A stretch of 16,241 bases of DNA from CALMEH01 sp964548225 (lineage in GTDB: Bacteria > Acidobacteriota > Blastocatellia > Pyrinomonadales > Pyrinomonadaceae). Location of the stretch: positions 1 through 16,241 of the forward strand of contig CAZJQP010000102.1 in the NCBI GenBank assembly GCA_964548225.1. The letters run 5' to 3'. Below, in pieces: positions 1 to 6,997 of this stretch; positions within the stretch are counted from its first letter, which is position 1; each line of letters starts with the position of its first letter. The translations under genes and the position numbers were made by a program. Under the pieces are notes generated by a model. It made no database searches, was not told the origin of the DNA, and was given only the letters and a program-made list of their open reading frames with translations.

Positions 1-618
1 CGCATTATAAACAACGATATTTCCATTAGTTGCCAAAAGCGAGATTGTGCCGCTCGAATTGCCGACAATTACATTGCCGCGATAGGTTCGTGCCTCAATT
101 CCGCTGACAATATCATCAAGATATATGCCGCCGCCGTCGTTTTCGACTCGCACTTTGCCGACCGATTCAATCTTCGTTTCGCTGTCGCGGCTTTTAATAT
201 TAACAGTTGCGCCGCGCGGCACGTCCAACTCAATTTCTTCGCCCGAAAGACATTCTTCAACTTCATTTTCGTTATTTTTAGACGGATCAAAACCTAAAAC
301 CATTACCCAAACAGGCTTTTCGGTTTGTTTCGATTTTTGCAAAACCTTAAAACCCAAATCGCTTCCGCCTTCGCTGACATATGCGCGAATTTCGTTTCTG
401 TCCCAACCGTGAACATTAATTTTTCCTTCGGAAATGCAAAGCGAAATATTAACTTTCGCATCTGTCGCCAGAGATTTTTCGGCAGGTGTAGCGTTTTGAT
501 TATAAACCGGTTTTTTAGTTTTCGGCTTGACGGGTTTTGTAACCTGTGCGGAAATTGCGGCTGCAAAAAGGAAAATTGACAAGATTATTCCCGTTTTAAT
601 TTTCAAATTTTGAGTCAT
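1..618 (-). CDS. Secreted DUF4097-like beta-strand repeat protein, partial (C-terminus outside window)
   Basis: An open frame runs from an ATG at 618 to the window edge without a stop, giving 206 residues; the C-terminus is missing. The first 24 or so residues form a signal peptide (basic MTQNLKIK, a hydrophobic ILSIFLFAAAIS core, then a likely cut after ISA before QVTKP). A Lys/Pro-rich linker follows, then repeated short beta-type segments with patterns such as KINVHGWDRNEI, ATVNIKSRDSETKIESVGK and GNVIVGNSSGTISLL. This alternation resembles the DUF4097 putative adhesin family, which folds as a beta-helix. It lies 28 bp downstream of the anti-sigma gene on the same strand, so it is probably co-transcribed with the sigma/anti-sigma pair and may be part of, or a target of, that circuit. 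The exact role is unknown; it could be exported to the periplasm or outer surface. Confidence 0.75.
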   Translation of the reverse strand, partial: MTQNLKIKTGIILSIFLFAAAISAQVTKPVKPKTKKPVYNQNATPAEKSLATDAKVNISLCISEGKINVHGWDRNEIRAYVSEGGSDLGFKVLQKSKQTEKPVWVMVLGFDPSKNNENEVEECLSGEEIELDVPRGATVNIKSRDSETKIESVGKVRVENDGGGIYLDDIVSGIEARTYRGNVIVGNSSGTISLLATNGNIVVYNA

Positions 619-646
619 CTTTGTCTTTCTACTTTCTCCGTTCTGT

Positions 647-1531
647 TTAGCGCAAAGCCATCAATTCGTTATTCTCCGTAACCGAATTGAGCAAGTCAAC
701 TTTGTTTTGATAAGAAGCCATCAAAATCTGTTTCGCGGCTTGATTACGCGGGTTTTTCTTGACTTCTTTCTGCATTTTTTTAATCGAATCGTCAACCACC
801 GCCAGATTTTGCTCAAACGTGAACCGCTCGGAAGGTTTCAAAATCTCATCTTTGCGTGAATTAAGATTATTTTCCAAAGTCGCAATCGTTTTGATATAAC
901 TTTCTTCGCCCGGCAAATATTGATAAACCGTCGGTTTCGGCGTTTCTTTGTCAGGAGCTTTTGTTTCAACTTTGCGAGTCGGCTGATTTTCATTGAAAAC
1001 TGTTTTGATAACACGAAAATCAGGTCTATGTTTTTCTGTATGATTAACCGTTTTTACCTGTGTATCATCACTCAGAGTTTCTTTCGGTAGATTTGTAAAA
1101 TCCGGTGAACTTGTTGAAATTGTTTTATTGATTTCGGTTTTGTTCTCTGTATTTTTTACGATATACGGCTGATTGTTACCCGTTTGCGAACTCATATAAG
1201 CTATAAAAAGCCCGAAAACAATTGTTAAACTCGCAAACGCGGCGATTGTTGGATTTTTGAAAAATGCAAAAACTGTCTGCCATAAAGGTTTCTTTTCCTT
1301 TTCGATTTCACCGTTGATTTTTGCCCACAAACGCTGTGTCGGAACAAGCGTATTGAGTTCTGCGTCAAGCGCAGTAAAAGCAATCGCCGATTCTTCTTCG
1401 GAATTTGCCAGACTCACGGCACAAGCGTCGCACACAGCAATATGTTCCGCCGCCGTTTCAAGCGCAACGCCGTTCAATTCGCCGTCCAAAAACGCCTGAA
1501 TCGTGCCGATGTCCAAACAATTACTTTTCAT
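647..1531 (-). CDS. Membrane-anchored zinc-finger anti-sigma factor
   Basis: This protein of 294 residues should bind and hold the ECF sigma factor encoded just upstream until an envelope signal releases it. The N-terminus has the ZAS/zf-HC2 signature H-x3-C-x2-C (H30, C34, C37, with an extra C5) and a DGEL motif. A single membrane helix lies at about residues 95-113. The region after it is Thr/Lys/Glu-rich and presumably extracytoplasmic, ending in a charged helical segment (about residues 220-290) that may form a coiled coil. I chose the ATG at 1531 because a GGAAG sits 8 nt before it; a TTG at 1546 in the same frame would add five residues. The gap to the sigma gene is about 24 bp, or 9 bp with the TTG start, so the two are surely co-transcribed. 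The family assignment is firm; the signal sensed is unknown. Confidence 0.88.
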   Translation of the reverse strand: MKSNCLDIGTIQAFLDGELNGVALETAAEHIAVCDACAVSLANSEEESAIAFTALDAELNTLVPTQRLWAKINGEIEKEKKPLWQTVFAFFKNPTIAAFASLTIVFGLFIAYMSSQTGNNQPYIVKNTENKTEINKTISTSSPDFTNLPKETLSDDTQVKTVNHTEKHRPDFRVIKTVFNENQPTRKVETKAPDKETPKPTVYQYLPGEESYIKTIATLENNLNSRKDEILKPSERFTFEQNLAVVDDSIKKMQKEVKKNPRNQAAKQILMASYQNKVDLLNSVTENNELMALR

Positions 1532-1555
1532 TTCCAAATCTTCCAATCTCTTGCC

Positions 1556-2119
1556 TCAATGAATCTTGCCAAAATGCCGCACAAACTCGGCGCGGGCGCG
1601 GGCAATATATGTGCCGATGCTTGTTTCGGTTATCGAAAGCGTTTCCGCAATTTCCCGATACGATAAACCTTGCTGTTTCAGCACTAAACAACTTCGCAAA
1701 GGTTCTTTTATCAAATTCAATGCGCGATAAACCTCTTTTGCTTCTTCGCGCTTTTCGTAATCAACTTCCGCCGTAAAATCGGTTACTTCATCCGTTTCTT
1801 TGACGTAATTTTCTTCTCTTGTGTTCGCTCGAATATTTCCGCGAATCGTATTCTTTGCCAAATTTAACGCAACTCGAATCAGCCACGGACGAAGCATCTG
1901 CTCATCTTTAATAGATTCGAGATTATGGTAAAGCTTCAAAAAAACTTCCTGTGTAACGTCTTCTGCCAAGCCGTCATCGCGCACGACCGAACGCGCCGCA
2001 CGAAATACAGTTCGATGGTGAAGCGAAAAAGCCTCTTCAAATTCGATTTTTTCTTTCGCTACAGAGATACCCGCTTCGGACATCGCGTCCATCATTAAAA
2101 TTTTTATGCCTTCGGTCAT
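1556..2119 (-). CDS. ECF-family RNA polymerase sigma factor (sigma-70 regions 2 and 4)
   Basis: The 187-residue product directs RNA polymerase to a specific promoter set. Region 2 spans about residues 27-93 and includes the -10-recognising helix with DVTQEVFLKLY (54-64) and RPWLIRVALNLAKN (77-90). Region 4 spans about 130-183 with a helix-turn-helix, LSYREIAETLSITETSIGTY, for -35 recognition. No region 1 or 3 is present, as expected for the ECF class. The anti-sigma gene follows immediately. The start at 2119 has no clear Shine-Dalgarno sequence. In-frame ATGs at residues 9, 10 and 13 would trim a non-conserved tail, so the real start could be slightly downstream. ECF genes are often autoregulated; the 74 bp between the start and the inverted repeat at 2194 is the likely promoter site, but I cannot identify the boxes with confidence. 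Confidence 0.92.
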   Translation of the reverse strand: MTEGIKILMMDAMSEAGISVAKEKIEFEEAFSLHHRTVFRAARSVVRDDGLAEDVTQEVFLKLYHNLESIKDEQMLRPWLIRVALNLAKNTIRGNIRANTREENYVKETDEVTDFTAEVDYEKREEAKEVYRALNLIKEPLRSCLVLKQQGLSYREIAETLSITETSIGTYIARARAEFVRHFGKIH

Positions 2120-2193
2120 TATTAAGCAACAAAACTGCTTTCAAACTTAAAACACCACTGAATAGAATTTTGTGACAAAAATTTATTCAATGG

Positions 2194-2263
2194 AAAATGG
2201 AAAGTGGAAAATGGAAAATCAATGAAATATTCTTTTAATTTTCCATTTTCCACTTTCCATTTT
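2194..2263. repeat. Inverted repeat, 26-bp perfect arms built from tandem heptamers
   Basis: Arm 2194-2219 is exactly complementary to 2238-2263, with an 18-nt loop. The left side reads as four tandem heptamers, TGGAAAA / TGGAAAG / TGGAAAA / TGGAAAA (2191-2218), and the right side mirrors them. The right arm overlaps the stop codon of the DUF58 gene by two bases. The stem is AT-rich and lacks a terminator-like T-run, so it is not an obvious intrinsic terminator, though it could protect or end the DUF58 transcript. Confidence 0.9.
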
Positions 2264-3695
2264 AGAAGTTCACAATCTCGGCTTTATAAAACAATTCCGA
2301 CGGAAATTCCGTCTCATTTTCAGCCGTTACAAAAAATGTATAACTATTTTCTCTATCAGTAAAGATTTCTTCAAGCATTTCGGCGGAAAATTCACTTTCC
2401 GTGTCAAAATTCGGCTCGATTAAAGCCAGACGTTTCAAACATTCGTTTAAATGTGTTCTGCCGATGCCGAAATCGCCCGCTTTGCCGTCAATAATCAACC
2501 GAATTTCACCTTGTTCTTCGGCAAAATGTGTTAAAAAGGAAGCTGTTAAAGAAACACCTTTTTCAAATCTTTCCGAAACGGGAGCAAGATTTCCCTTCTG
2601 CTCGGCATCAAGTTTTTCTCTCAAAGTCAGCGTTTTTTCTTCCGTTTCGCGTGAAACCCGCGTGTCTAAAAAAATCGTAACCCGCCGGTCGTCTTCAGCG
2701 GAAAACTCTCTGATAGTCAAACGATTTGTCCGCGCCGTTGCCTTCCAATCAACGTGCCGAAGGTCATCTGCCGGTTGATAATCGCGCAACGCCAGCAAAT
2801 CTTGCCCCAAACCTTTTTTCTGCGTTACATATTTCCCGACTTCGAGCGGCAAATCTACAGTTTCTTGGTCAATCGGCATAGATTTCGGGAAAATTATAAT
2901 TTCGGTTTCTTGTGCTGAAAGTCTGCGCCGATGCCGGAAAAAACCAAATGGAAATTTCGTTGAAAGTTCAAAATCCTTGATAATAAAACGCCCGCGAAAC
3001 GGAAAAATATGTTCGACTTTGTGGTCTTCTTTAGCTTGGCGCGGAAGATGTATGAAATATTCGAGCGTGTGTTTAATAATCGGCGGACGAGTCATTTTTT
3101 CAGCCCATTTTTCCGGCAGAATCTTTTTCAAATCTTCGACCACGATTGATTTTTCGCGCTCTTTCCCACGCACTTCCGTAACGACGGAAAATGTCGGAAA
3201 AATGCGTTTGCGGTTGTTCAAACTCACCAAAATCGGAGTTGGTTCTCCGGCAAAAACCGTTTCGGGAAAACGCATCTTTATATCCAACTTCTTCAAACAA
3301 AAATTGCCCATCAAAAACCCGACAATCATCGCCGCAATCAAAAACGAAAGCACCAGAAAAAGCAGATTATTGCCCGTGTTCCACGCCGAAAAACCGACAA
3401 TCACAATCAACCCCAAAATAATCGCGCCGCCGACCGTAAATTCAAACGGCAAATTCATCTGCGACGCTTCCGAACTCGCCGAACGCGCCAACGGCGGCAC
3501 GACAAAAATCAAAATCAGCAAAACAAAAACAATCGAAATCGCCGCTGTAATTCCCGCCAATCGCACATTTCCCTGCCGATGCGCCCAAAGTGTCAAAAAT
3601 GCCAAACTAAGTCCGCCGAAAACGACGATAAAACCCAGAAATGCGTTCCGCAAATCGCGCAGTCCGAAAAGTTGACGAATGTTTTGAAAATTCAT
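2262..3695 (-). CDS. DUF58 domain membrane protein
   Basis: The product of 477 residues carries four hydrophobic segments (about 18-38, 47-68, 86-103 and 110-130) followed by a long soluble part. The DUF58 signature is clear at about 303-331: RDYQPADDLRHVDWKATAR, then TNRLTIREF and DDRRVTIFLDTR, which begins a von Willebrand A-like fold. DUF58 proteins typically pair with MoxR ATPases. MoxR is thought to act as a chaperone that assembles or activates vWA partners, and here the MoxR gene lies 74 bp upstream on the same strand. The substrate is unknown for this family. The ATG at 3695 begins MNFQNIRQLFGLRDLRNAFLG and precedes the first membrane helix naturally. The interval to MoxR holds another inverted repeat, and the stop codon touches the repeat at 2238-2263. 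Confidence 0.9.
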   Translation of the reverse strand: MNFQNIRQLFGLRDLRNAFLGFIVVFGGLSLAFLTLWAHRQGNVRLAGITAAISIVFVLLILIFVVPPLARSASSEASQMNLPFEFTVGGAIILGLIVIVGFSAWNTGNNLLFLVLSFLIAAMIVGFLMGNFCLKKLDIKMRFPETVFAGEPTPILVSLNNRKRIFPTFSVVTEVRGKEREKSIVVEDLKKILPEKWAEKMTRPPIIKHTLEYFIHLPRQAKEDHKVEHIFPFRGRFIIKDFELSTKFPFGFFRHRRRLSAQETEIIIFPKSMPIDQETVDLPLEVGKYVTQKKGLGQDLLALRDYQPADDLRHVDWKATARTNRLTIREFSAEDDRRVTIFLDTRVSRETEEKTLTLREKLDAEQKGNLAPVSERFEKGVSLTASFLTHFAEEQGEIRLIIDGKAGDFGIGRTHLNECLKRLALIEPNFDTESEFSAEMLEEIFTDRENSYTFFVTAENETEFPSELFYKAEIVNF

Positions 3696-3767
3696 TTATC
3701 ATTGAACATCTATCATTTATCATTGAATATTCATACTCAATAAATGTTCAATGATAAATGATAAATG
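3693..3767. repeat. Inverted and tandem repeat between moxR and DUF58 genes
   Basis: Arms 3707-3727 and 3747-3767 are complementary over 21 nt with one mismatch. The word CATTTATCATTGAA occurs directly at 3693-3706 and 3714-3727, 21 bp apart. The right side contains tandem heptamers ATGATAA at 3751-3757 and 3758-3764, followed by the variant ATGAATT. The element fills almost the whole 74-bp gap between the two genes, overlapping the DUF58 start codon region and ending next to the moxR stop. Confidence 0.85.
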
Positions 3768-3769
3768 AA

Positions 3770-4768
3770 TTAAATCGGCACGGAAGTTTTCTGCAAGATT
3801 TCGCTTAAGATTCTTTCGGCTTCGTTGGTTTTGCGTTTCGGATTTAAGTTCCGCACATTGACGATGACACGGTGCGCGAAAACGGGAATGACAAGACGCT
3901 TGATGTCGTCGGCAATGCAGAAATCGCGTCCTTCGATGAGCGCGAAGGCTTGGGCGCAACGGAAAAGTGAAAGCGTTCCGCGCGGACTGATGCCGAGTTC
4001 AAAATTTTCGGCAAGGCGTGTTTGCCCGACAATATTCAATAAATAATCAACCAGTGCGTCGTCAACGCGGACGTTTGAAGCCAATCTCTGCAACTCCAAA
4101 ACATCCGATTCGCTCATTACCGAACGCACGAATTCGAGCGGATTTCTTCTTTCTCTGTCGCGCAAAATGGAGCGTTCGTCCGTTTTCGACGGATAACCGA
4201 CGTGCAAGCGAAGCATAAATCGGTCGAGTTGCGATTCAGGCAAAGGATAAGTTCCGTGATGTTCCGCCGGATTTTGTGTGGCGACAACCATAAACGGCAA
4301 AGGCAACGGACGCGAAACACCTTCGACCGTGATTTGTTCTTCCGCCATTGCTTCGAGTAGCGCGGATTGCGTTTTCGGCGTGGCGCGGTTTATTTCGTCG
4401 GCGAGAACGATATTTGAAAAAATCGGTCCGGCGTTCCATTCGAAATTTCCGTTTCGCTGATTATAAATCGAAAGCCCGATGACATCCGACGGCAAAAGAT
4501 CGCTCGTAAATTGTATGCGCTGAAACGACAAATCCAATGCCCGCGCCAAAGCGTTGGCAAGCGTCGTTTTGCCGATGCCCGGAACGTCTTCGATTAAAAG
4601 ATGACCTTTCGCAAAAAGTGCGGCAAGTGCGAGCTTTACGATTTCCGATTTGCCTTTGATGACATGCTCGATTGAAGTTTGCAGATGTCTGATTTTTTCG
4701 TTCGCATCAAAAATCGGTGCGGTGGTTCGGACGATGGTTTCGGTTTCTTTGACTATCCAATCTCTCAT
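3770..4768 (-). CDS. moxR: MoxR-family AAA+ ATPase
   Basis: The protein of 332 residues has all MoxR hallmarks. Walker A is DVPGIGKTT (61-69), Walker B is VLADEINRA (121-129), sensor 1 is VVATQNP (151-157), and the sensor 2 arginine lies in SPRGTLSL (261-268). GTYPLPESQLDRFML after sensor 1 is also typical. MoxR ATPases act in the cytoplasm as chaperone-like motors for von Willebrand A proteins, and the downstream DUF58 protein is the expected partner. The length matches the family. The ATG at 4768 lacks a strong ribosome-binding site but fits the usual N-terminal length. The gene starts the left-hand minus-strand block; its promoter should lie in the 4769-5133 interval, which is shared with the divergent prepilin-like gene. 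Confidence 0.95.
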   Translation of the reverse strand: MRDWIVKETETIVRTTAPIFDANEKIRHLQTSIEHVIKGKSEIVKLALAALFAKGHLLIEDVPGIGKTTLANALARALDLSFQRIQFTSDLLPSDVIGLSIYNQRNGNFEWNAGPIFSNIVLADEINRATPKTQSALLEAMAEEQITVEGVSRPLPLPFMVVATQNPAEHHGTYPLPESQLDRFMLRLHVGYPSKTDERSILRDRERRNPLEFVRSVMSESDVLELQRLASNVRVDDALVDYLLNIVGQTRLAENFELGISPRGTLSLFRCAQAFALIEGRDFCIADDIKRLVIPVFAHRVIVNVRNLNPKRKTNEAERILSEILQKTSVPI

Positions 4769-5133
4769 TATTTTTGTCGGCGGAAAATAACCCCAAATCT
4801 ATTTTACAAAATTTTACCCACTTAACGCACCAAAAATTTTGCGTTCTTTTACTTGTTAGATTTATTGACAAAATAAATTGTCAACAAACCATCTCTCTGC
4901 AAACCTTGCGCTTCTGCCGGAGAATATTTTTTTTACGCAGAAAGCGCAAAGTTTGCAAAGAAAATCACAATTACGACAACTTGATTTGTCAATTAAATTA
5001 GATGTTCGGGAAACGAAAAAGTTCCCGAAAGTTTGCCCTCGTGTTGCAAATTGAACACAAAAACATCTAAAATTTTGAAACTAATGGAAAAAATCTTCGT
5101 GAAAAGGTTTTGGAAGGAGACTGTTTTTAATAT
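4769..5133. promoter_or_regulatory. Divergent 365-bp intergenic region with several dyads
   Basis: No credible gene lies here; the only frame is a 75-residue non-descript one. It should hold promoters for moxR (minus) and the prepilin-like gene (plus). Visible structure: TTGACAA-N6-TTGTCAA dyad (4865-4884), a long imperfect inverted repeat (4899-4956), and TTCGGGAA-N9-TTCCCGAA (5005-5029). A weak promoter candidate is TTGCAA (5044-5049), an 18-nt spacer and TAAAAT (5068-5073). GGAAGGAG (5111-5118) lies 15 nt before the prepilin ATG, farther than is ideal. Confidence 0.5.
4899..4956. repeat. Imperfect inverted repeat in the moxR/prepilin intergenic region
   Basis: The left arm 4899-4917 and right arm 4937-4956 pair over about 19-20 nt with one mismatch and one bulge (core GCAAAC / TTGCGCTT / CTGC against its complement). 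The loop is AT-rich with a run of eight T. Its place between two divergent starts allows a cruciform, operator or small-RNA role, none of which is shown. Confidence 0.75.
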
Positions 5134-5613
5134 ATGAAAAATTTACGCCGAAAACTCGGAAATGAAAAAGGTTTTAACTTAATCGAATTAATGATTGTAA
5201 TTGCAATTATCGGTTTGCTGATTGGCATCGGCAGTTATGGTTGGACTGCCGTAATGCGAAGCGGAAATGAAAACACCGCCGCGCAAACTCTCGATAAAGT
5301 CCGCACATTTCAAACTCAATATGCCGCCAGAAACAAGGGCAAATTTGCTAATTTTGACGAGCTTATCAGAACAGTCGGAATGGACGAAAAATTTGCGGGC
5401 GAACGCCCCGTGGTCAATGGTTATATTTTCACGATTACGGTTGAAGAACCTTCAACGACCAAACCGGCATTTTATTCGATAACTGCCGATCCGCAAGTTG
5501 CTGACGGAATTCAAGCCACAGGAAATCGTCATTTTTACACCGATTCGACGCTCAGCACAATAAAATCAACCGACGAAAATCGTCCCGCAAAAGCTGACGA
5601 TCCTTCGATTTAA
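5134..5613 (+). CDS. Type IV prepilin-like protein (N-terminal methylation motif)
   Basis: The 159-residue product begins with a short basic leader ending in EKG (residue 13), then F14 and the hydrophobic stretch FNLIELMIVIAIIGLLIGIG. Glutamate lies at position +5 of the predicted mature protein (E18). This is the classic class III signal cleaved and N-methylated by a PilD-type prepilin peptidase. The mature domain keeps the long N-terminal helix (YGWTAVMRSGNENTAAQTLDKVRTFQTQYAARN) and a small variable C-terminal part. It could be a major pilin, a minor pilin or a type II secretion pseudopilin; no pilus assembly genes are nearby, so it is an orphan. The start is fixed by the prepilin motif; GGAAGGAG lies upstream at a long 15-nt spacing. 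A tRNA gene begins 9 bp after the stop. Confidence 0.92.
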   Translation: MKNLRRKLGNEKGFNLIELMIVIAIIGLLIGIGSYGWTAVMRSGNENTAAQTLDKVRTFQTQYAARNKGKFANFDELIRTVGMDEKFAGERPVVNGYIFTITVEEPSTTKPAFYSITADPQVADGIQATGNRHFYTDSTLSTIKSTDENRPAKADDPSI

Positions 5614-5622
5614 CGAATATTT

Positions 5623-5694
5623 GCCGACTTAGCTCAGTGGTAGAGCATCCGCTTCACACGCGGGAGGTCAGAAGTTCAAATCTTCTAGTCGGCA
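5623..5694 (+). tRNA. tRNA-Val (anticodon CAC)
   Basis: The 72-nt sequence folds as a complete cloverleaf: acceptor GCCGACT paired with AGTCGGC, D stem GCTC/GAGC, anticodon stem TCCGC/GCGGG, loop TTCACAC with anticodon CAC (valine, codon GUG), a 5-nt variable loop and T stem AGAAG/CTTCT with loop TTCAAAT. The discriminator is A. CCA is not encoded. It lies 9 bp after the prepilin-like gene and is followed by a short T-run (5697-5702). Confidence 0.96.
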
Positions 5695-5712
5695 TACTTT
5701 TTTAGAATTTCT

Positions 5713-5796
5713 TATGCCCGCGAAAATCGCGGAATGACGCGGAAAAAGAAAATGTTTTAAATATTTCCGCGCTTTTCCGCATTTTTCGCGGGCATA
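5713..5796. repeat. Long imperfect hairpin between tRNA-Val and the vWA gene
   Basis: Arms 5713-5747 and 5762-5796 pair over 35 nt with about six mismatches; the outer 14 bp (TATGCCCGCGAAAA and its complement) are perfect. The arms consist of degenerate CGCGGAAA-type repeats. G and six T follow the right arm (5797-5803), so it could also end the tRNA transcript as an intrinsic terminator. The vWA ribosome-binding site starts only 8 nt after the stem. Confidence 0.8.
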
Positions 5797-5812
5797 GTTT
5801 TTTGGAGGCATT

Positions 5813-6466
5813 ATGAAAAACAAAACAGACATTACAATCATTCTCGACCGTTCGGGTTCGATGAGCAGTGTTAAAGACGACACCATTGGCGGATTTAACA
5901 ATTTTTTGAGCGAACAGCAAAAAATTGAAGGCGAAGCCGTTTTGTCTTTGGTGCAGTTTGACGATCAATATGAAACGGTTTATTTGGACAAAGACATAAA
6001 TTCCGCCGCGAAATTAACTGACGCGACTTTTCAGCCTCGCGGGATGACCGCACTTTTCGATGCCGTCGGGCGCACAATAAACTCTGTCGGCGCAAGGCTT
6101 TCTGCTTTAACCGAATCGGAAAGACCGGATAAGGTTTTGCTCGTCATTATGACCGACGGTTTTGAAAATTCTTCACGGGAATTTAATGCCGCCAAAGTCG
6201 GCGAAATGATTAAACATCAGCGCGATGTTTATAATTGGCAATTTATGTTCATCGGCGCAAATCAAGACGCGGTTTTGAGCGCACAAGAAATCAATATTCC
6301 TGCCGCCGCTGCACTAACCTACGCCGCCAATGAAAAAGGCACTCGTGTCGCATATAGTATGATGGCGCAAAAAATCGGCAAATTCCGTGTGTCAAACGAT
6401 GCGGCGGCTTTGCAAATTGATGAATCAGACCGCGAAGAACAACGCAAAGCGGGCGCGAAAGAATAA
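5813..6466 (+). CDS. Stand-alone von Willebrand factor type A (vWA) domain protein
   Basis: The 217-residue product is a single vWA domain with an intact metal-ion-dependent adhesion site: D12-x-S14-x-S16 (LDRSGSM), T79 in GMTALFDA and D115 in MTDGFEN. There is no signal peptide or membrane helix, so it should be cytoplasmic. It resembles the TerY/YegL-like group of soluble vWA proteins, which often join AAA+ ATPase or kinase/phosphatase modules; none is adjacent, although MoxR is encoded about 1 kb away on the other strand. A strong ribosome-binding site GGAGG (5804-5808) stands 4 nt before the ATG and fixes the start. The leader contains the long hairpin at 5713-5796. The C-terminal 20 residues are charged and probably disordered. 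A clear intrinsic terminator follows. The partner and function are unknown. Confidence 0.9.
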   Translation: MKNKTDITIILDRSGSMSSVKDDTIGGFNNFLSEQQKIEGEAVLSLVQFDDQYETVYLDKDINSAAKLTDATFQPRGMTALFDAVGRTINSVGARLSALTESERPDKVLLVIMTDGFENSSREFNAAKVGEMIKHQRDVYNWQFMFIGANQDAVLSAQEINIPAAAALTYAANEKGTRVAYSMMAQKIGKFRVSNDAAALQIDESDREEQRKAGAKE

Positions 6467-6475
6467 AATAAAAAA

Positions 6476-6515
6476 AGGCGACCTGTTGAAAAAACAAGTC
6501 GCCTCTTTTTATTTT
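6476..6515 (+). terminator. Rho-independent terminator of the vWA gene
   Basis: GGCGACCTGTT (6477-6487) pairs with AACAAGTCGCC (6493-6503), with one C-A mismatch and a GAAAA loop, followed by CTTTTTATTTT. It is preceded by an A-run, so it may work in both directions and also serve the convergent gene ending at 6538. Confidence 0.88.
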
Positions 6516-6537
6516 AGGAGCAAACCAAATGATTGAT

Positions 6538-6768
6538 TTAAGCCAATTCTATCTTAAACTTGCGCGGTAAATCAAGAGTTGCCGCTTGCGGTTTTTTCTT
6601 ATCGTCATCTTTGGGTTTTTCATCTTTCGGACGATTTTTATCGCCGACATTTATCACCGGCGGAGTAGGTTTCGGGGCGACTGTTGGTGTCGGTTGCTGT
6701 GCCATTGCCGCAAATGAAAAGCAAAAGACAACCGCCGATAAAAATAATAACTTTTTCAAAATTTTCAT
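6538..6768 (-). CDS. Small secreted Pro/Lys-rich protein of unknown function
   Basis: The 76-residue product has a clear signal peptide (MKILKKLLFLSAVVFCFSFA, then AMA before QQPTP), so about 53 residues would be exported. The mature part has a Pro/Thr-rich segment (QQPTPTVAPKPTPPVINVG), then a run of Lys/Asp/Glu (NRPKDEKPKDDDKKKPQ), and ends with LDLPRKFKIELA. It has no cysteine in the mature part and no recognisable domain; it is probably disordered and perhaps a wall- or membrane-associated linker peptide. AGAGG lies 12 nt upstream of the ATG, somewhat far. It is convergent with the vWA gene and divergent from the TspO-like gene. I do not recognise a family. Confidence 0.7.
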   Translation of the reverse strand: MKILKKLLFLSAVVFCFSFAAMAQQPTPTVAPKPTPPVINVGDKNRPKDEKPKDDDKKKPQAATLDLPRKFKIELA

Positions 6769-6997
6769 TTTTTTGTATTTCCTCTTTCTATCAATCTATG
6801 CGCTAAAAGGGGAAAGAAGCTGTGCGCCGTATTTTTGTTAGGCAAAATTAGTGCCAAAGACATAAATTTCGCAAATCTCATCAAATTACGGCATAAAATC
6901 CAAGCCGCAGTCTTTGATTCATTTACATTGCTTTACGTTTTCCGTTAATTTCATACGAAATCGTGAAAATTTCCGTGATTAGTATTAAACTACGAAT

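Noticed and set aside
125..566. Short frames on both strands at the left end
   Set aside because: They overlap the continuous partial DUF4097-like frame (1-618, minus), which has a signal peptide and explains the region.
2977..3675. 232-residue plus-strand open frame
   Set aside because: It is antisense to the clearly conserved DUF58 gene, and its basic Lys/Arg/Thr/Pro-rich translation looks like a reverse-strand shadow.
4774..5001. 75-residue plus-strand frame in the intergenic region
   Set aside because: It has no ribosome-binding site, no recognisable motif, and runs through the dyads; it is probably non-coding.
5623..5812. tRNA-associated integration site
   Set aside because: No integrase gene or duplicated tRNA 3' end is visible in the window, so an attachment site cannot be supported.
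5813..6466. Tellurium-resistance (ter) or other vWA-based defence module
   Set aside because: The vWA protein fits the TerY-like group, but no TerD, kinase, phosphatase or nuclease gene is adjacent, so a module cannot be claimed.
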